A stretch of 64,000 nt of DNA from Bacteroidia bacterium. GTDB taxonomy: Bacteria > Bacteroidota > Bacteroidia > Flavobacteriales > Flavobacteriaceae. Location: contig JAUIDI010000002.1 in NCBI GenBank assembly GCA_030428705.1, positions 248,001-312,000 of the forward strand, in the 5' to 3' direction. Shown in pieces: positions 33,485 to 43,079 of the stretch. Numbering within the stretch: position 1 is the first letter of the stretch; every line of letters starts with the position of its first letter. The notes under the pieces were generated by a model, which saw only the letters and a program-made list of their open reading frames with translations, ran no database searches and was not told the DNA's origin. The position numbers and the translations under genes are program-made.

Positions 33485-34990
33485 ATGAAAAGGTATATCA
33501 CTTTCATAATGCTATCGGCATGCACTTTGGTCAGTGCCCAGAACATCAACGATGTTATGCGCTACGGCAGCGAAAATTTACAAGGTACTGCTCGATTTCA
33601 AGGACTTAGCGGTGCTTTTGGGGCCCTAGGGGGCGATTTATCGGCATTGGGTGTCAATCCGGCCGGATCCGCTGTCTTTAACAACAGTTTGTTCACCGTT
33701 TCCGGAACAAGTTACACACGCGATAATGCGGCACGTTATTTCAACGGAAACGACGGAACTATAAGCAGCAATGTCGATCTCAATCAAATTGGAGGTGTAA
33801 TGGTCTTTAAGACCACCAATCCCGAAGCGGATTGGAAAAAAGTATCATTGGCGATCAACTATGATGTGGTCCAAGACCTGGACGATCGTTTTTTCGTCTC
33901 TGGTAATAGCAATCAGGGTATAGACAACTACTTTTTAAACTTTGCCAATGGTGTTCCATTTGGGTCGATACTACTCCAGGACGGCGAATTAATTGAAAAT
34001 GCCTATTTGGATATTGGTTCGCAGCAGGGTTTTGTAGATCAACAGGCTTTTCTAGGATACTATGGCGGAATCATAGACCCCCAAACGACCGATGATGATA
34101 ATACCGCCTATGTAAGCACCTCAGATTACGGAACCGTCAATCAAGAGTTTTCCCGTACTACAACAGGCTATAATAGCAAGTTTACGGTCAATGCCGCTAC
34201 CCAGTTCAAAAATCGGTTACATCTGGGGGCTTCATTGAATTTTCATAACGTTCAATATACGCAACTGGATAAATTTTACGAGGATGGTTATAATACCGAT
34301 TCTGAAATACAGTTTACTACCTTCGACAATTATCTTCAAACCCAAGGATCTGCATTCTCTTTCGGTTTGGGGGCCATAATGAAGCTTAACGAATTTTTTA
34401 GGATAGGCGGAAGTTATCAATCCCCTACTTGGTACCGTCTCACGGATGATACCTCACAACGAATCAATTCGGATCTCGCCGATGAGGATATCCATTTTAT
34501 CAACTTTGAAATCGTGAACCTCTATGAGGCCTACACTATCAAGATTCCTGAAAAATTGACCGGAAGTTTGGCCGTTATCTTTGGCAAAAACGGACTCTTG
34601 AGTCTTGATTATAGCTATCAAGACATGGCCCGATCAGAATTAAGGCCCAAGAACGATAGCAGCTTTGCCATCGTCAATAATCAAATTGCCAATGAACTGG
34701 GTGCCGTTTCATCGGTACGTGTAGGTGGCGAATACCGTATTGCGCAGATAAGCCTGCGCGGAGGGTTTCGATATGAGCAAAGCCCCTACATCAATGAAAC
34801 CACAATTGGCGACCTTTCAGGGTTTTCCGCTGGTATCGGGTATAATTTTGGCGGTAGCCGCTTGGATTTGGCCTTCAACCGTTCAGAGCAAGACGTTAAC
34901 AAGCAATTGTTCGATACCGGCTTGACAACTCCGGCGTTGATAAACAACATCAACACCAACGTCACTTTGGCCTATACCTTGAATTTTTAG
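33485..34990 (+). CDS. FadL/OmpP1-type outer membrane transporter
   Basis: A 501-residue outer-membrane beta-barrel. A signal peptide (MKRYITFIMLSACTLVSAQ) is followed by the OmpP1/FadL hatch-like start (INDVMRYGSENLQGTARFQGLSGAFGALGGDLSALGVNPAGSAVF). This is the conserved NPA(G) element, in place of the NPA found in classical FadL. Alternating hydrophobic strands run to a C-terminal aromatic residue (VTLAYTLNF), the usual sorting signal. Relatives carry hydrophobic small molecules. It follows the low-complexity lipoprotein closely. A bidirectional terminator follows. Confidence 0.88.
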   Translation: MKRYITFIMLSACTLVSAQNINDVMRYGSENLQGTARFQGLSGAFGALGGDLSALGVNPAGSAVFNNSLFTVSGTSYTRDNAARYFNGNDGTISSNVDLNQIGGVMVFKTTNPEADWKKVSLAINYDVVQDLDDRFFVSGNSNQGIDNYFLNFANGVPFGSILLQDGELIENAYLDIGSQQGFVDQQAFLGYYGGIIDPQTTDDDNTAYVSTSDYGTVNQEFSRTTTGYNSKFTVNAATQFKNRLHLGASLNFHNVQYTQLDKFYEDGYNTDSEIQFTTFDNYLQTQGSAFSFGLGAIMKLNEFFRIGGSYQSPTWYRLTDDTSQRINSDLADEDIHFINFEIVNLYEAYTIKIPEKLTGSLAVIFGKNGLLSLDYSYQDMARSELRPKNDSSFAIVNNQIANELGAVSSVRVGGEYRIAQISLRGGFRYEQSPYINETTIGDLSGFSAGIGYNFGGSRLDLAFNRSEQDVNKQLFDTGLTTPALINNINTNVTLAYTLNF

Positions 34991-35010
34991 GAGGAAAACA
35001 ATCGAATATA

Positions 35011-35041
35011 AAAAAAGACCGGTTTGAACATCGGTCTTTTT
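35011..35041. terminator. Bidirectional terminator between the FadL-like and type-B genes
   Basis: AAAAAAGACCG and CGGTCTTTT(T) pair around a 10-base loop. It separates two convergent genes and is flanked by A and T runs on both sides. Confidence 0.8.
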
Positions 35042-35053
35042 ATTTTTTATATA

Positions 35054-36496
35054 TCAACGTTTCAGTGTAAAATGCGATTGTCTCGTCTTGGCAACTACAA
35101 CACCATCTTCTTGCTCGGCATAGACCAATTTGAACCAATAATCAGTCGAAGGCATTGGTCGTCCATTGTAAACACCGTCCCATCCAACTGAATTGGAATC
35201 CAATTGTACCAAAAACTTACCGTAGCGATCAAATATGGCGACTACAGGATTGGTCAATGTTTCTACGCCCAAAATGTGCCAAGTATCATTGAATCCGTCA
35301 CTATTGGGCGTAAAGAATTTTGGATAGCCCACAACTAAAAATTCAATGGGTTCGGTGGTTCCACAACCATTTTTATCGTTGATAATCACCGTATTGAGAC
35401 CAGGAGGCACATCATTGAATATGGGATCATCTTGAAATTCACCCCCATTGATGGCAAATTCGTAATCACTGTTGCCCACCACAAAAAACTCGATATTGTT
35501 CTGGTCGGGGTCTTTGGAGAGATTGGTATCCAATATTTCAACGCGATCCAAAACAGGTACACCATGAAAGGTAATCAGTATTCCCCCATCGTCCGCAACG
35601 GTAGGTGGAGTTCCTGATAGGGTGGTAATTTCGGCAAAGTAACGTCCTGAATTCGGGCTTGTCACTACATATTCGGCTCCGAAAGGTCCAGTTCCCGTCA
35701 ATGTAGCATCGATCGTTCCATCATCTTCATAGTCGACCGTCCATTCAACATTGGCAATATCAGGTCCCGCAGGTGAATTCAAGGCACTTAAGGTAATATC
35801 GGGATCCCCCTCACAGGCAACGATATCCAAACCTAGAAACTCGTCCCGCAAGGTACAATCGAGGGCCGTGTTTTGATCGTCCTGAACGGAACTTCCCGTA
35901 AAGGTTAACATAAAAGGTTCTGCATCTCCGTCGAAATTGGTGTTGAAGTTGTTTATAAGGATATAATATATTTCTCCCGGCTGCACATCGAGCCATTCAT
36001 CATAGGTGTTTTGGCTTCCTTTCAAGAACGGTGCACCTTCTTGCCCATTTTCCGGGTTCACCCCTACCCCGGTAAAATTGGTATCGTTCACTTCGTAGTT
36101 ACATCGAATAGGGTCTGCGGTACCATTACTAATATCGGCGCAGTCTACATCCGGACCGTAAACGGCAAAATCCCATTCGGCAGTTGGTGCTCCCGAACCG
36201 CTGACCGGTAATGCCTCGATATCGAATCCGACCTGACCTCCCGTACCTGCCCTAAAGACGAACCAAGAGGTGTTATGCTCAATATTCGCCGAACTTATAC
36301 TTCCTTTTTCCAAACAACCGGAAGTACGCATGGTATCGGGATCAAAATCATCTATATCGCCACTACCATCTGCGAGTCCCATGATGGGCGCATCGGCACA
36401 AACTGGAATGGCACTTCTACAATCAGGAGAATTTTGTGCGGTCGCAACTACTGAAAATAGTAGTAAGCAGCAAACAATACAAAAGCGTGTTCGCAT
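35054..36496 (-). CDS. Type IX secretion type-B sorting-domain protein (shorter)
   Basis: A 480-residue exported protein. The signal peptide ends near VVATAQN. The body begins with NSPDCRSAIPVCADAP, as in its neighbour, and continues as a beta-rich adhesin-like region with paired cysteines. The C-terminus is a type-B sorting domain (gliding-motility-associated C-terminal domain): YPKFFTPNSDGFNDTWHI, IFDRYGKFLVQL, GWDGVYNGRPMPSTDYWF and HFTLKR. Type-B cargo is exported by the type IX machinery and usually placed on the surface or released. A 14-base palindrome lies 15 bases upstream of the start. Confidence 0.9.
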   Translation of the reverse strand: MRTRFCIVCCLLLFSVVATAQNSPDCRSAIPVCADAPIMGLADGSGDIDDFDPDTMRTSGCLEKGSISSANIEHNTSWFVFRAGTGGQVGFDIEALPVSGSGAPTAEWDFAVYGPDVDCADISNGTADPIRCNYEVNDTNFTGVGVNPENGQEGAPFLKGSQNTYDEWLDVQPGEIYYILINNFNTNFDGDAEPFMLTFTGSSVQDDQNTALDCTLRDEFLGLDIVACEGDPDITLSALNSPAGPDIANVEWTVDYEDDGTIDATLTGTGPFGAEYVVTSPNSGRYFAEITTLSGTPPTVADDGGILITFHGVPVLDRVEILDTNLSKDPDQNNIEFFVVGNSDYEFAINGGEFQDDPIFNDVPPGLNTVIINDKNGCGTTEPIEFLVVGYPKFFTPNSDGFNDTWHILGVETLTNPVVAIFDRYGKFLVQLDSNSVGWDGVYNGRPMPSTDYWFKLVYAEQEDGVVVAKTRQSHFTLKR

Positions 36497-36510
36497 AAGA
36501 TAGTGGGGCT

Positions 36511-36524
36511 AATTGTAAACAATT
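36511..36524. promoter_or_regulatory. Palindrome upstream of the shorter type-B gene
   Basis: AATTGT-AA-ACAATT is a perfect dyad 15 bases before the start codon at 36496. A regulatory role is possible but unsupported beyond symmetry and position. Confidence 0.3.
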
Positions 36525-36613
36525 GATCAATAGTATAACTCCACTACCTTATTTTTAGTATGTTTCAACGGGATTTTATGCACTTAATCGATGAAATGCG
36601 ATTTGAACAAATA

Positions 36614-38419
36614 TCATCTTTTAAGAGCGAAATGATTATTTACGTATTTGGCGGTAATTCGCTGACCATCTACATCGTCGTATGTCAATTTGAACCAATA
36701 ATCCGAAGAAGGCATGGCAATACCGTTGAAAGTACCATCCCAACCACTATCTTCGTCGGTAAGTTGTTTTAGTAATTTTCCATATCGGTCATAGATAAAG
36801 ACCATTGGGTTATCTAAATTGGACAATCCCTGAATGTGCCAATCGGCATTTGAAGTATCTCCGTTCGGAGTAAAATATTTTGGAAAGCCGACCACTACGA
36901 TATTTTCGGTCGCTTCACCACAGCCCTTGGGGTCGTTAACCGTTATTGTATGGGCACCCGGGAGCACATTGTACCAAGTGTTGCCTTCCTGATAAGGTTC
37001 ATTATCGATTCTATATTCAAGGCTTGTATCATTGTTATCGACAAGAACCTTTACCGTATTGTTATTCTGTAAATCATTGATAACAATATCCTCGATTTGC
37101 GGTGGTTTTGATTCGACCACATTTATTAAAGCCACAACGGAACAGTTTAAACCGCCTTGCGAATTGTTTATTGTAAGGGTATAATTTCCCGCCTGCGAAA
37201 CGACAATACTCGATGTGGTCTCTCCCGAATCCCACAAATAACTATAATTCGCGTTAGGTTGTATTTCCCCTATTGTTACGTTTCCATTGTCCGCGCAGAG
37301 GTAAGCCTCCAATGGAAAGTCCACCGATGGTGTTTCCAGTGCCGTTAGTTGAAAGCTTACGGAAGCATCGAAACATTTTGGGTTCATCAAAGAGGTTACC
37401 CGAACATAAATCGTTTTAGACCCAAAGCCTGTTTCGTATTGCAGCGTCAAGGAATTGACACCATTGTTCGCGTCTATTTGCGATTCGTGGTATGATACCA
37501 CGTATTCGATCGCTGATTGACCGCCCAGTGCCTCGACATCTTTTTGCGAAAGATCATAAACAGTACTTTCGGAACATGATGCATCGTCAGATACGGGATT
37601 GGTCACCGGTACTTCGGAAAAAGCTATTTGAACATCGCTGTATATATTTCCTGTCGGGGTCACGACTTCCACCCTATATAAAGCCGAGGAAGTTACATTT
37701 AGGCTGGCCCCGTTTTCCCCAATAATCGGTTCAAAACCATTCCCTGTATCGGAAAACCAATTATAGATGCTTGCATCGGTCGTGGTAGCGTCCAAAGAAA
37801 TTATATCGCCCTCACAGGCTGAAATTGGTGGCCCAAGCAAATTATCGATAATGGAGCAATCAAGGGCAGTATACGGAAAGGCCACAAAAATACTTCCTGA
37901 AAACTGTATGGAAAATCCTGAATTATTGTTGCTAAAATTATTGATGAGCAAGTAATATTCCTCTCCCGGGGTAACATTAAGCCATGCCTCGTACTGTACG
38001 TTTGACATATCACCGGTAGGATCTTGGCCCACCCCGATAAACGTATTTTCATCTTGGTTATCAAAGAAATTGCACCTTATGGGCTCGCCCAAATCGTTGC
38101 AATCGTTCGATTTATAAAGGGCAAAATCCCAATCTTCCGAAGAATCAATACCAATGTTGAACCCTAGTTGCCCACTTTCGCCCGTTTTAAATCGGTACCA
38201 TGCAGAATTTGACTCGATTGCGCCCGAAAGCGTTTCTTCAAGGCAACCAGTCATGGTGCTTCCGTTGAAATCATCAATTCCGAACCCGTTAGTACCTCCG
38301 TTGACCGGTGTATTATTGCAAATAGGAATCGCATTGCTACAGTCTGGCGAAACTTGGGCCAAGGCATGGGCCACACCAAAAAAGAAGTGTACAAGAAGTA
38401 CAGCGACAATGCGTTTCAT
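36614..38419 (-). CDS. Type IX secretion type-B sorting-domain protein (longer)
   Basis: The ORF opens at 38458; ATG 38419 (MKRIVAVLLVHFFFGVAHALAQ) gives a proper signal peptide and 601 residues. The N-terminal region (SPDCSNAIPICNNTPVNGG) is clearly related to the neighbour's. This protein has extra beta-sandwich regions in the middle (an SSIVVSQAGNYTLTINNSQGG-type Ig/PKD-like segment). It ends in a type-B sorting domain: FTPNGDTSNADWHI, IYDRYGKLLKQL, GWDGTFNGIAMPSSDYWF and HFALKR. It stands in tandem with the shorter copy, 117 bases apart, and both read leftward. Each is probably a surface or secreted adhesin; ligand unknown. Confidence 0.9.
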   Translation of the reverse strand: MKRIVAVLLVHFFFGVAHALAQVSPDCSNAIPICNNTPVNGGTNGFGIDDFNGSTMTGCLEETLSGAIESNSAWYRFKTGESGQLGFNIGIDSSEDWDFALYKSNDCNDLGEPIRCNFFDNQDENTFIGVGQDPTGDMSNVQYEAWLNVTPGEEYYLLINNFSNNNSGFSIQFSGSIFVAFPYTALDCSIIDNLLGPPISACEGDIISLDATTTDASIYNWFSDTGNGFEPIIGENGASLNVTSSALYRVEVVTPTGNIYSDVQIAFSEVPVTNPVSDDASCSESTVYDLSQKDVEALGGQSAIEYVVSYHESQIDANNGVNSLTLQYETGFGSKTIYVRVTSLMNPKCFDASVSFQLTALETPSVDFPLEAYLCADNGNVTIGEIQPNANYSYLWDSGETTSSIVVSQAGNYTLTINNSQGGLNCSVVALINVVESKPPQIEDIVINDLQNNNTVKVLVDNNDTSLEYRIDNEPYQEGNTWYNVLPGAHTITVNDPKGCGEATENIVVVGFPKYFTPNGDTSNADWHIQGLSNLDNPMVFIYDRYGKLLKQLTDEDSGWDGTFNGIAMPSSDYWFKLTYDDVDGQRITAKYVNNHFALKR

Positions 38420-38524
38420 AAGTAGGTCGAACTTTATCGAATCTAAAATTAACACCACTTTTACCTTAACGCTAATTTATGTTGTGTATAGGCCCTAATG
38501 TGGTATAAAGTGCCATTTTATGTA

Positions 38525-38532
38525 TATCTTTG
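38525..38532 (+). promoter_or_regulatory. -7 element of the folE promoter
   Basis: TATCTTTG matches TAnnTTTG and lies 23 bases before the ATG at 38556. No clear -33 box was found at the usual distance. Confidence 0.45.
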
Positions 38533-38555
38533 CGGTTCTTTAAGCAGTGGAAAGC

Positions 38556-39236
38556 ATGAAAATCGATAGGAGTTTAGAAGAGCATTTCGAGGAAATGGGT
38601 AATGAGCATATCTCGTCATCGGAAGACACGCCGATGCGAGACGATGCATTTGTACTGAACGACGATGAAAAAATCGAACGCATTCGTGAGAGTATTAGGG
38701 AAGTAATGCTAACACTCGGCCTGGACCTGGACGACGACAGCTTAAAAGGAACCCCGGACAGGGTGGCCAAAATGTTCGTAAAGGAAATCTTCGGGGGACT
38801 ACATCCTTCACGAAGACCCAAGGCATCCACTTTCGAAAATAAATACAAATATGGTGAAATGTTGGTCGAAAAAAACATTACAGTCTATTCTACCTGTGAG
38901 CACCATTTACTGCCCATTGTCGGAAAAGCCCATGTTGCCTATATTTCAAACGGCAAGGTAGTCGGTCTTTCAAAAATGAACCGCATCGTCGATTATTATG
39001 CAAAACGGCCGCAAGTTCAAGAACGTCTCAACATTCAAATTGTCAGGGAACTGCAAAAAGTTTTGGGTACCGATGATGTTGCCTGTGTTATCGATGCCAA
39101 ACATTTATGTGTCAACTCCAGGGGTATACGCGATATAGAAAGCAGTACGGTCACCGCCGAGTATGGAGGCAAGTTTAAGGATGAAGCCGTTCGACGCGAA
39201 TTTTTGGACTATATTAACCTCGATACCAATTTTTAA
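38556..39236 (+). CDS. folE: GTP cyclohydrolase I
   Basis: It converts GTP to dihydroneopterin triphosphate, the first folate/pterin step. The ORF-track start at 38547 is a GTG; ATG 38556 ([14 protein letters not shown]) is more likely and gives 226 residues. Signature segments are [33 protein letters not shown] (zinc Cys and His), [24 protein letters not shown] and [17 protein letters not shown] (second zinc Cys). cysS follows 15 bases after its stop, so they are probably one transcript. The acidic N-terminal extension is normal in this phylum. Confidence 0.95.
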   Translation: MKIDRSLEEHFEEMGNEHISSSEDTPMRDDAFVLNDDEKIERIRESIREVMLTLGLDLDDDSLKGTPDRVAKMFVKEIFGGLHPSRRPKASTFENKYKYGEMLVEKNITVYSTCEHHLLPIVGKAHVAYISNGKVVGLSKMNRIVDYYAKRPQVQERLNIQIVRELQKVLGTDDVACVIDAKHLCVNSRGIRDIESSTVTAEYGGKFKDEAVRREFLDYINLDTNF

Positions 39237-39251
39237 CACTTTCTGTCTCAA

Positions 39252-40733
39252 ATGCAGCTTTACAAAAGCCAGAATTTAAGAGTTTCCAATTCACTTACCG
39301 GTAAAAAAGAGCCTTTCAAGCCTTTGAGCGAAGGCCACGTCGGTATGTACGTTTGCGGGCCCACGGTATATAGTAATGTACATTTGGGAAATTGCAGAAC
39401 GTTCATGTCTTTCGATATGATCTTTCGTTATCTGAGACATTTGGGATATAAGGTACGTTATGTGCGAAATATCACCGATGCCGGACATTTAGAGGATGAT
39501 GCCGATGATGGTGAGGACAAAATTGCAAAAAAAGCACGTCTTGAACAATTGGAACCCATGGAAGTCGTTCAGCGCTATACGGTCGATTTTCATAATATTC
39601 TTGAGAAATTCAATTTTTTACCGCCCAGTATCGAACCTACGGCTACGGGTCATATTATTGAACAAATAGAAATCATCAAGGACATTCTTGAAAAAGGATA
39701 TGCTTATGAAATCAACGGTTCGGTCTATTTTGATGTCAAAAAGTTCAATGAAACCTATGAATATGGAAAGTTGAGCGGCAGAAAGTTGGAAGACATGATC
39801 GCCAATACGCGTGAGTTGACCGCGCAGGACGAGAAAAGAAACCCGCAAGATTTTGCACTTTGGAAAAAAGCCGAACCACAGCATATTATGCGATGGCCTT
39901 CACCATGGGGAGATGGTTTTCCGGGGTGGCACTTGGAATGTACCGCAATGAGTACCAAATACCTCGGTGAGACGTTCGACATACATGGCGGCGGAATGGA
40001 CCTGAAATTCCCGCATCACGAATGCGAAATTGCCCAGGCCGAGGCCAGTAACGGCCATTCTCCCGTAAATTATTGGCTGCATGCCAATATGTTGACCATG
40101 AACGGCAAGAAAATGGCGAAGTCGACCGGGAACAATATTTTGCCCGGTGAGATTTTTTCGGGAGAAAACAATATTCTGAGCAAGCCCTTCTCACCTTCGG
40201 TGGTCCGTTTTTTTATGATGCAGGCACATTATACCAGTATTCTTGATCTCAGCAATGATGCGTTGTTGGCCTCTGAAAAAGGATATAACAGATTGATGGA
40301 GGCCTTGGATACTTTATCGACCTTGGAAACCGGAAAATCATCGGATTTCAATATCGAAGGCTGGAAACAACAGTGCTACGATGCCATGAACGATGATTTT
40401 AACACCCCGATTTTAATCGCACATTTGTTCGATGCCGTCAAGCACATCAATCTTACCAAAGAAGGCAAGGAAAGCATCTCCGATACGAATAAAGAGCTCT
40501 TACAGCAGACCATGAACGCTTTTGTTTTTGATGTACTGGGCTTGGAACGTAAACGTGAATCAGGGGCGGATACCCAAAAGCTGTCAGGGGTGGTCGAATT
40601 ATTGATCGATCTAAGAAAAGAGGCCCGGGCGAACAAAGATTTTGCAACTTCCGACAAAATTCGCGACCAATTGGCCGAATTGGGCATACAGTTAAAAGAT
40701 GGAAAAGAAGGAACTACGTTCAGCGTGAATTAA
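39252..40733 (+). CDS. cysS: Cysteinyl-tRNA synthetase
   Basis: Class I synthetase, 493 residues. Visible are the zinc-site Cys in MYVCGPTVY, the HIGH-equivalent HLGN, further zinc ligands in WHLECTAMS and [11 protein letters not shown], and KMAKSTGN as the KMSKS loop. The C-terminal part is the helical anticodon-binding region. It is the second gene of the folE-cysS run; yidD follows after about 70 bases. Confidence 0.97.
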   Translation: MQLYKSQNLRVSNSLTGKKEPFKPLSEGHVGMYVCGPTVYSNVHLGNCRTFMSFDMIFRYLRHLGYKVRYVRNITDAGHLEDDADDGEDKIAKKARLEQLEPMEVVQRYTVDFHNILEKFNFLPPSIEPTATGHIIEQIEIIKDILEKGYAYEINGSVYFDVKKFNETYEYGKLSGRKLEDMIANTRELTAQDEKRNPQDFALWKKAEPQHIMRWPSPWGDGFPGWHLECTAMSTKYLGETFDIHGGGMDLKFPHHECEIAQAEASNGHSPVNYWLHANMLTMNGKKMAKSTGNNILPGEIFSGENNILSKPFSPSVVRFFMMQAHYTSILDLSNDALLASEKGYNRLMEALDTLSTLETGKSSDFNIEGWKQQCYDAMNDDFNTPILIAHLFDAVKHINLTKEGKESISDTNKELLQQTMNAFVFDVLGLERKRESGADTQKLSGVVELLIDLRKEARANKDFATSDKIRDQLAELGIQLKDGKEGTTFSVN

Positions 40734-40805
40734 AATTTGTACAGGCATGCGCTTCCCTTCCGTCCTATACCGATTGACGGGCCATAAAATTCAAATCAAG
40801 CACAA

Positions 40806-41027
40806 ATGAAAAAAATAATGATTGCTCCTTTTGTGCTGTTGGTGAAGTTCTATCAATATGCCATATCGCCCTACACTCCGGCAACCTGTCGGTACTCTCC
40901 CACTTGTTCCCAATATACCCTGGAGGCATTGCAGAAACATGGATTGTTCAAAGGCGGGTGGTTGGCCATAAAAAGGATTTTTAGCTGTCACCCTTGGGGC
41001 GGTTCAGGTTACGATCCTGTACCGTGA
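40806..41027 (+). CDS. yidD: Membrane protein insertion efficiency factor YidD
   Basis: A 73-residue membrane-associated protein that helps YidC-dependent insertion. It has the family pattern: a short amphipathic N-terminus ([22 protein letters not shown]), the cysteine pair [10 protein letters not shown], and [29 protein letters not shown]. It sits between cysS and lgt on the same strand. Confidence 0.95.
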   Translation: MKKIMIAPFVLLVKFYQYAISPYTPATCRYSPTCSQYTLEALQKHGLFKGGWLAIKRIFSCHPWGGSGYDPVP

Positions 41028-41110
41028 TGATGGATTACAGGTATCAATTTAAACCCTATTTGACACATACTGCCCACTAATCATTATCTTAGCCCCTCAA
41101 AATATTCTTT

Positions 41111-42052
41111 ATGCACTTTTTAGGAATTATCTGGAATCCGGACGAAACGATTTTCAGCCTTGGACCTTTACAAATCAAATATTATAACCTACTGTGGGTT
41201 GTGTCGTTTGCCCTGGGTTGGTACTTGATGAAAAAGATTTTCCTCAATGAGAAAAAAACGGTCGAGCAGCTTGATTCCCTTTTTATCTATACCCTTATCG
41301 CGACAATGCTCGGTGCACGCCTAGGGCATGTGTTTTTTTATGATTGGGCCTATTATTCCGATCACTTGCTCGAGATTCTGCTTCCTATAAGGGATACCGG
41401 AGACGGTTATGAATTTACCGGCTTTACAGGACTTGCCAGCCATGGTGCGGCCATTGGGGTTATTATTGGCATGTATCTTTTTACACGAAAGTTCAAGGAA
41501 TTCAAAATGCTCTGGGTATTGGACCGTATTGTCGTTCCCTTTGCCATCGGTGCCTTCTGTGTACGCTTGGGCAACTTTTTCAATTCGGAAATCAACGGTA
41601 AGGTGACCGACGAGAATTTTATTTTCGCTACCAAGTTCGTTCGCGATTCGGACGACATGCACCCGTCCAAGGCATTGGGTATAACAAAGGAAAAAACGAT
41701 TAATGCCGCCTATGACGCCCTGGCGACCAAAGCTGAATTTTCAGAATACCTGGCACAGATTCCGTACCGGCACCCTGCCCAATTATATGAAGGGGTGGCC
41801 TATATTTTTGTGTTCCTCATCCTCTATTTTTTGTATTGGAAAACAAACAAAAAGGATAAACCAGGTTACCTGTTCGGACTGTTCTTGGTGCTTTTGTGGA
41901 CCATTAGGTTCTTCGTCGAATACGTCAAAAAAAGCCAAGGCGGTTTTGAGGAATCATTAGGCCTGCTTTCAACCGGTCAATGGCTTAGTATACCGTTCGT
42001 TCTCATCGGGCTCTATTTTATGTTCAGGCCCGTTAAAGGCGTACGTGCCTAG
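41111..42052 (+). CDS. lgt: Prolipoprotein diacylglyceryl transferase
   Basis: Inner-membrane enzyme that adds diacylglycerol to the lipobox cysteine, the first step in lipoprotein maturation. 313 residues with about seven membrane helices. Motifs are FSLGPLQIKYYNLLWV near the start, the FTGLASHGAAIG loop with the essential His, RLGNFFNSEINGK (the signature), and HPAQLYEG near residue 220. A likely promoter (TTTG ... TATCTTAG) lies just upstream, around 41058-41092. It supplies the lipidation needed by lipoproteins in the window such as those at 32123, 42068, 48783 and 55659. Confidence 0.96.
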   Translation: MHFLGIIWNPDETIFSLGPLQIKYYNLLWVVSFALGWYLMKKIFLNEKKTVEQLDSLFIYTLIATMLGARLGHVFFYDWAYYSDHLLEILLPIRDTGDGYEFTGFTGLASHGAAIGVIIGMYLFTRKFKEFKMLWVLDRIVVPFAIGAFCVRLGNFFNSEINGKVTDENFIFATKFVRDSDDMHPSKALGITKEKTINAAYDALATKAEFSEYLAQIPYRHPAQLYEGVAYIFVFLILYFLYWKTNKKDKPGYLFGLFLVLLWTIRFFVEYVKKSQGGFEESLGLLSTGQWLSIPFVLIGLYFMFRPVKGVRA

Positions 42053-42067
42053 AAATATACATGGTCA

Positions 42068-42556
42068 ATGAAAGCTACGTTTTGTTTTAGTGCTTTTGTA
42101 AGCCTGCTTTTACTGTTCGGCTCTTGTAAAAATGAACACAAAAAGGTGGTCAAGACCGAACCCGTTGTTTTTACCAAAGAAGGGGAGCTTACGGTTTTTA
42201 GACAAGAAGCGGATTCGATACTTGCAAAACTCGATATCGAATTTGCCCAAAGCGAATATGAGACCCAGACCGGTCTTATGTATCGTCAATCGATGTTGGA
42301 CGATCAAGGGATGCTTTTTGTTTTTCCTGATGAGGCCATGCATTCGTTCTATATGAAGAACACCGAATTCCCTCTCGATATCATATTCATCGATTCAAAC
42401 CTCAAAATAGCCAGTTTTCAGGAAAATGCACAACCCTTGAGCGAAAAGGGACTTTCTTCAAAGGTACCTGTTCAATACGTACTCGAAGTCAATGCAGGAC
42501 TCGTTGAAAAGTGGTCGTTATCGGAAGGCGATATGATTGAATTCATCAAACTCTGA
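42068..42556 (+). CDS. DUF192 lipoprotein
   Basis: A 162-residue lipoprotein. The signal peptide ends in LLLFGSC, with lipidated Cys about residue 20. The rest is a DUF192 beta-barrel-like domain: TQTGLMYRQSMLDDQGMLFVF, MHSFYMKNTEFPLDIIFID and VLEVNAGLVEKWSLSEGD. DUF192 proteins are exported in Bacteroidota; function is unknown. It follows lgt by 15 bases and precedes the GNAT gene by 4 bases, so it is in that transcript. Confidence 0.9.
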   Translation: MKATFCFSAFVSLLLLFGSCKNEHKKVVKTEPVVFTKEGELTVFRQEADSILAKLDIEFAQSEYETQTGLMYRQSMLDDQGMLFVFPDEAMHSFYMKNTEFPLDIIFIDSNLKIASFQENAQPLSEKGLSSKVPVQYVLEVNAGLVEKWSLSEGDMIEFIKL

Positions 42557-42560
42557 AACG

Positions 42561-43079
42561 ATGGATTTACTACTCGTAGATCAGGAAACGGAACGGTTGA
42601 AATTTAGAAAAATCAACGTTTCCGATTTCGAAGCTTGGTTACCTTTTTACCAAAACCCTTTAAGTACCCAATATTGGGAAGGGTTGCCTAAAGACCCGAT
42701 AAAAGCCTGTGAAGAACAGTTTCAACGGGTTTTCGAACGGTACGAAAACAATCTTGGAGGAATGAACGCCCTCATCCAAAAAACATCGGACAGATTGATA
42801 GGCATATGCGGATTATTGGTTCAAGTAGTGGATGGAATTCAAGAACTTGAAATCGGGTATTCCATTCTTCCTGAATTCTGGTGCAAGGGTTATGCTACCG
42901 AAGCGGCCAAGAAATGCAAGGAATTTGCCTTTACCAACAAACTTGCCGATTCGCTGATATCGATTATCCATATCGACAATATTCCTTCCCAAAAAGTAGC
43001 GTTGGCCAATGGTATGCAGTTGAAAAAAACGACTACCTATAAAAACAACCCGGTCCATATTTATAGAATCATGGCATGA
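42561..43079 (+). CDS. GNAT-family N-acetyltransferase (RimJ/RimL-like)
   Basis: The ORF begins at 42537 with a TTG inside the upstream gene; ATG 42561 (MDLLLVDQETERLKFRKI) is preferred, 4 bases after that gene's stop. 172 residues. The opening ETERLKFRK and the core LEIGYSILPEFWCKGYATEAAKKCKEFAF, which includes the acetyl-CoA loop, are typical of the RimL-like GNAT branch. The acceptor is unknown. The stop overlaps the start of the ABC gene (ATGA). Confidence 0.9.
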   Translation: MDLLLVDQETERLKFRKINVSDFEAWLPFYQNPLSTQYWEGLPKDPIKACEEQFQRVFERYENNLGGMNALIQKTSDRLIGICGLLVQVVDGIQELEIGYSILPEFWCKGYATEAAKKCKEFAFTNKLADSLISIIHIDNIPSQKVALANGMQLKKTTTYKNNPVHIYRIMA

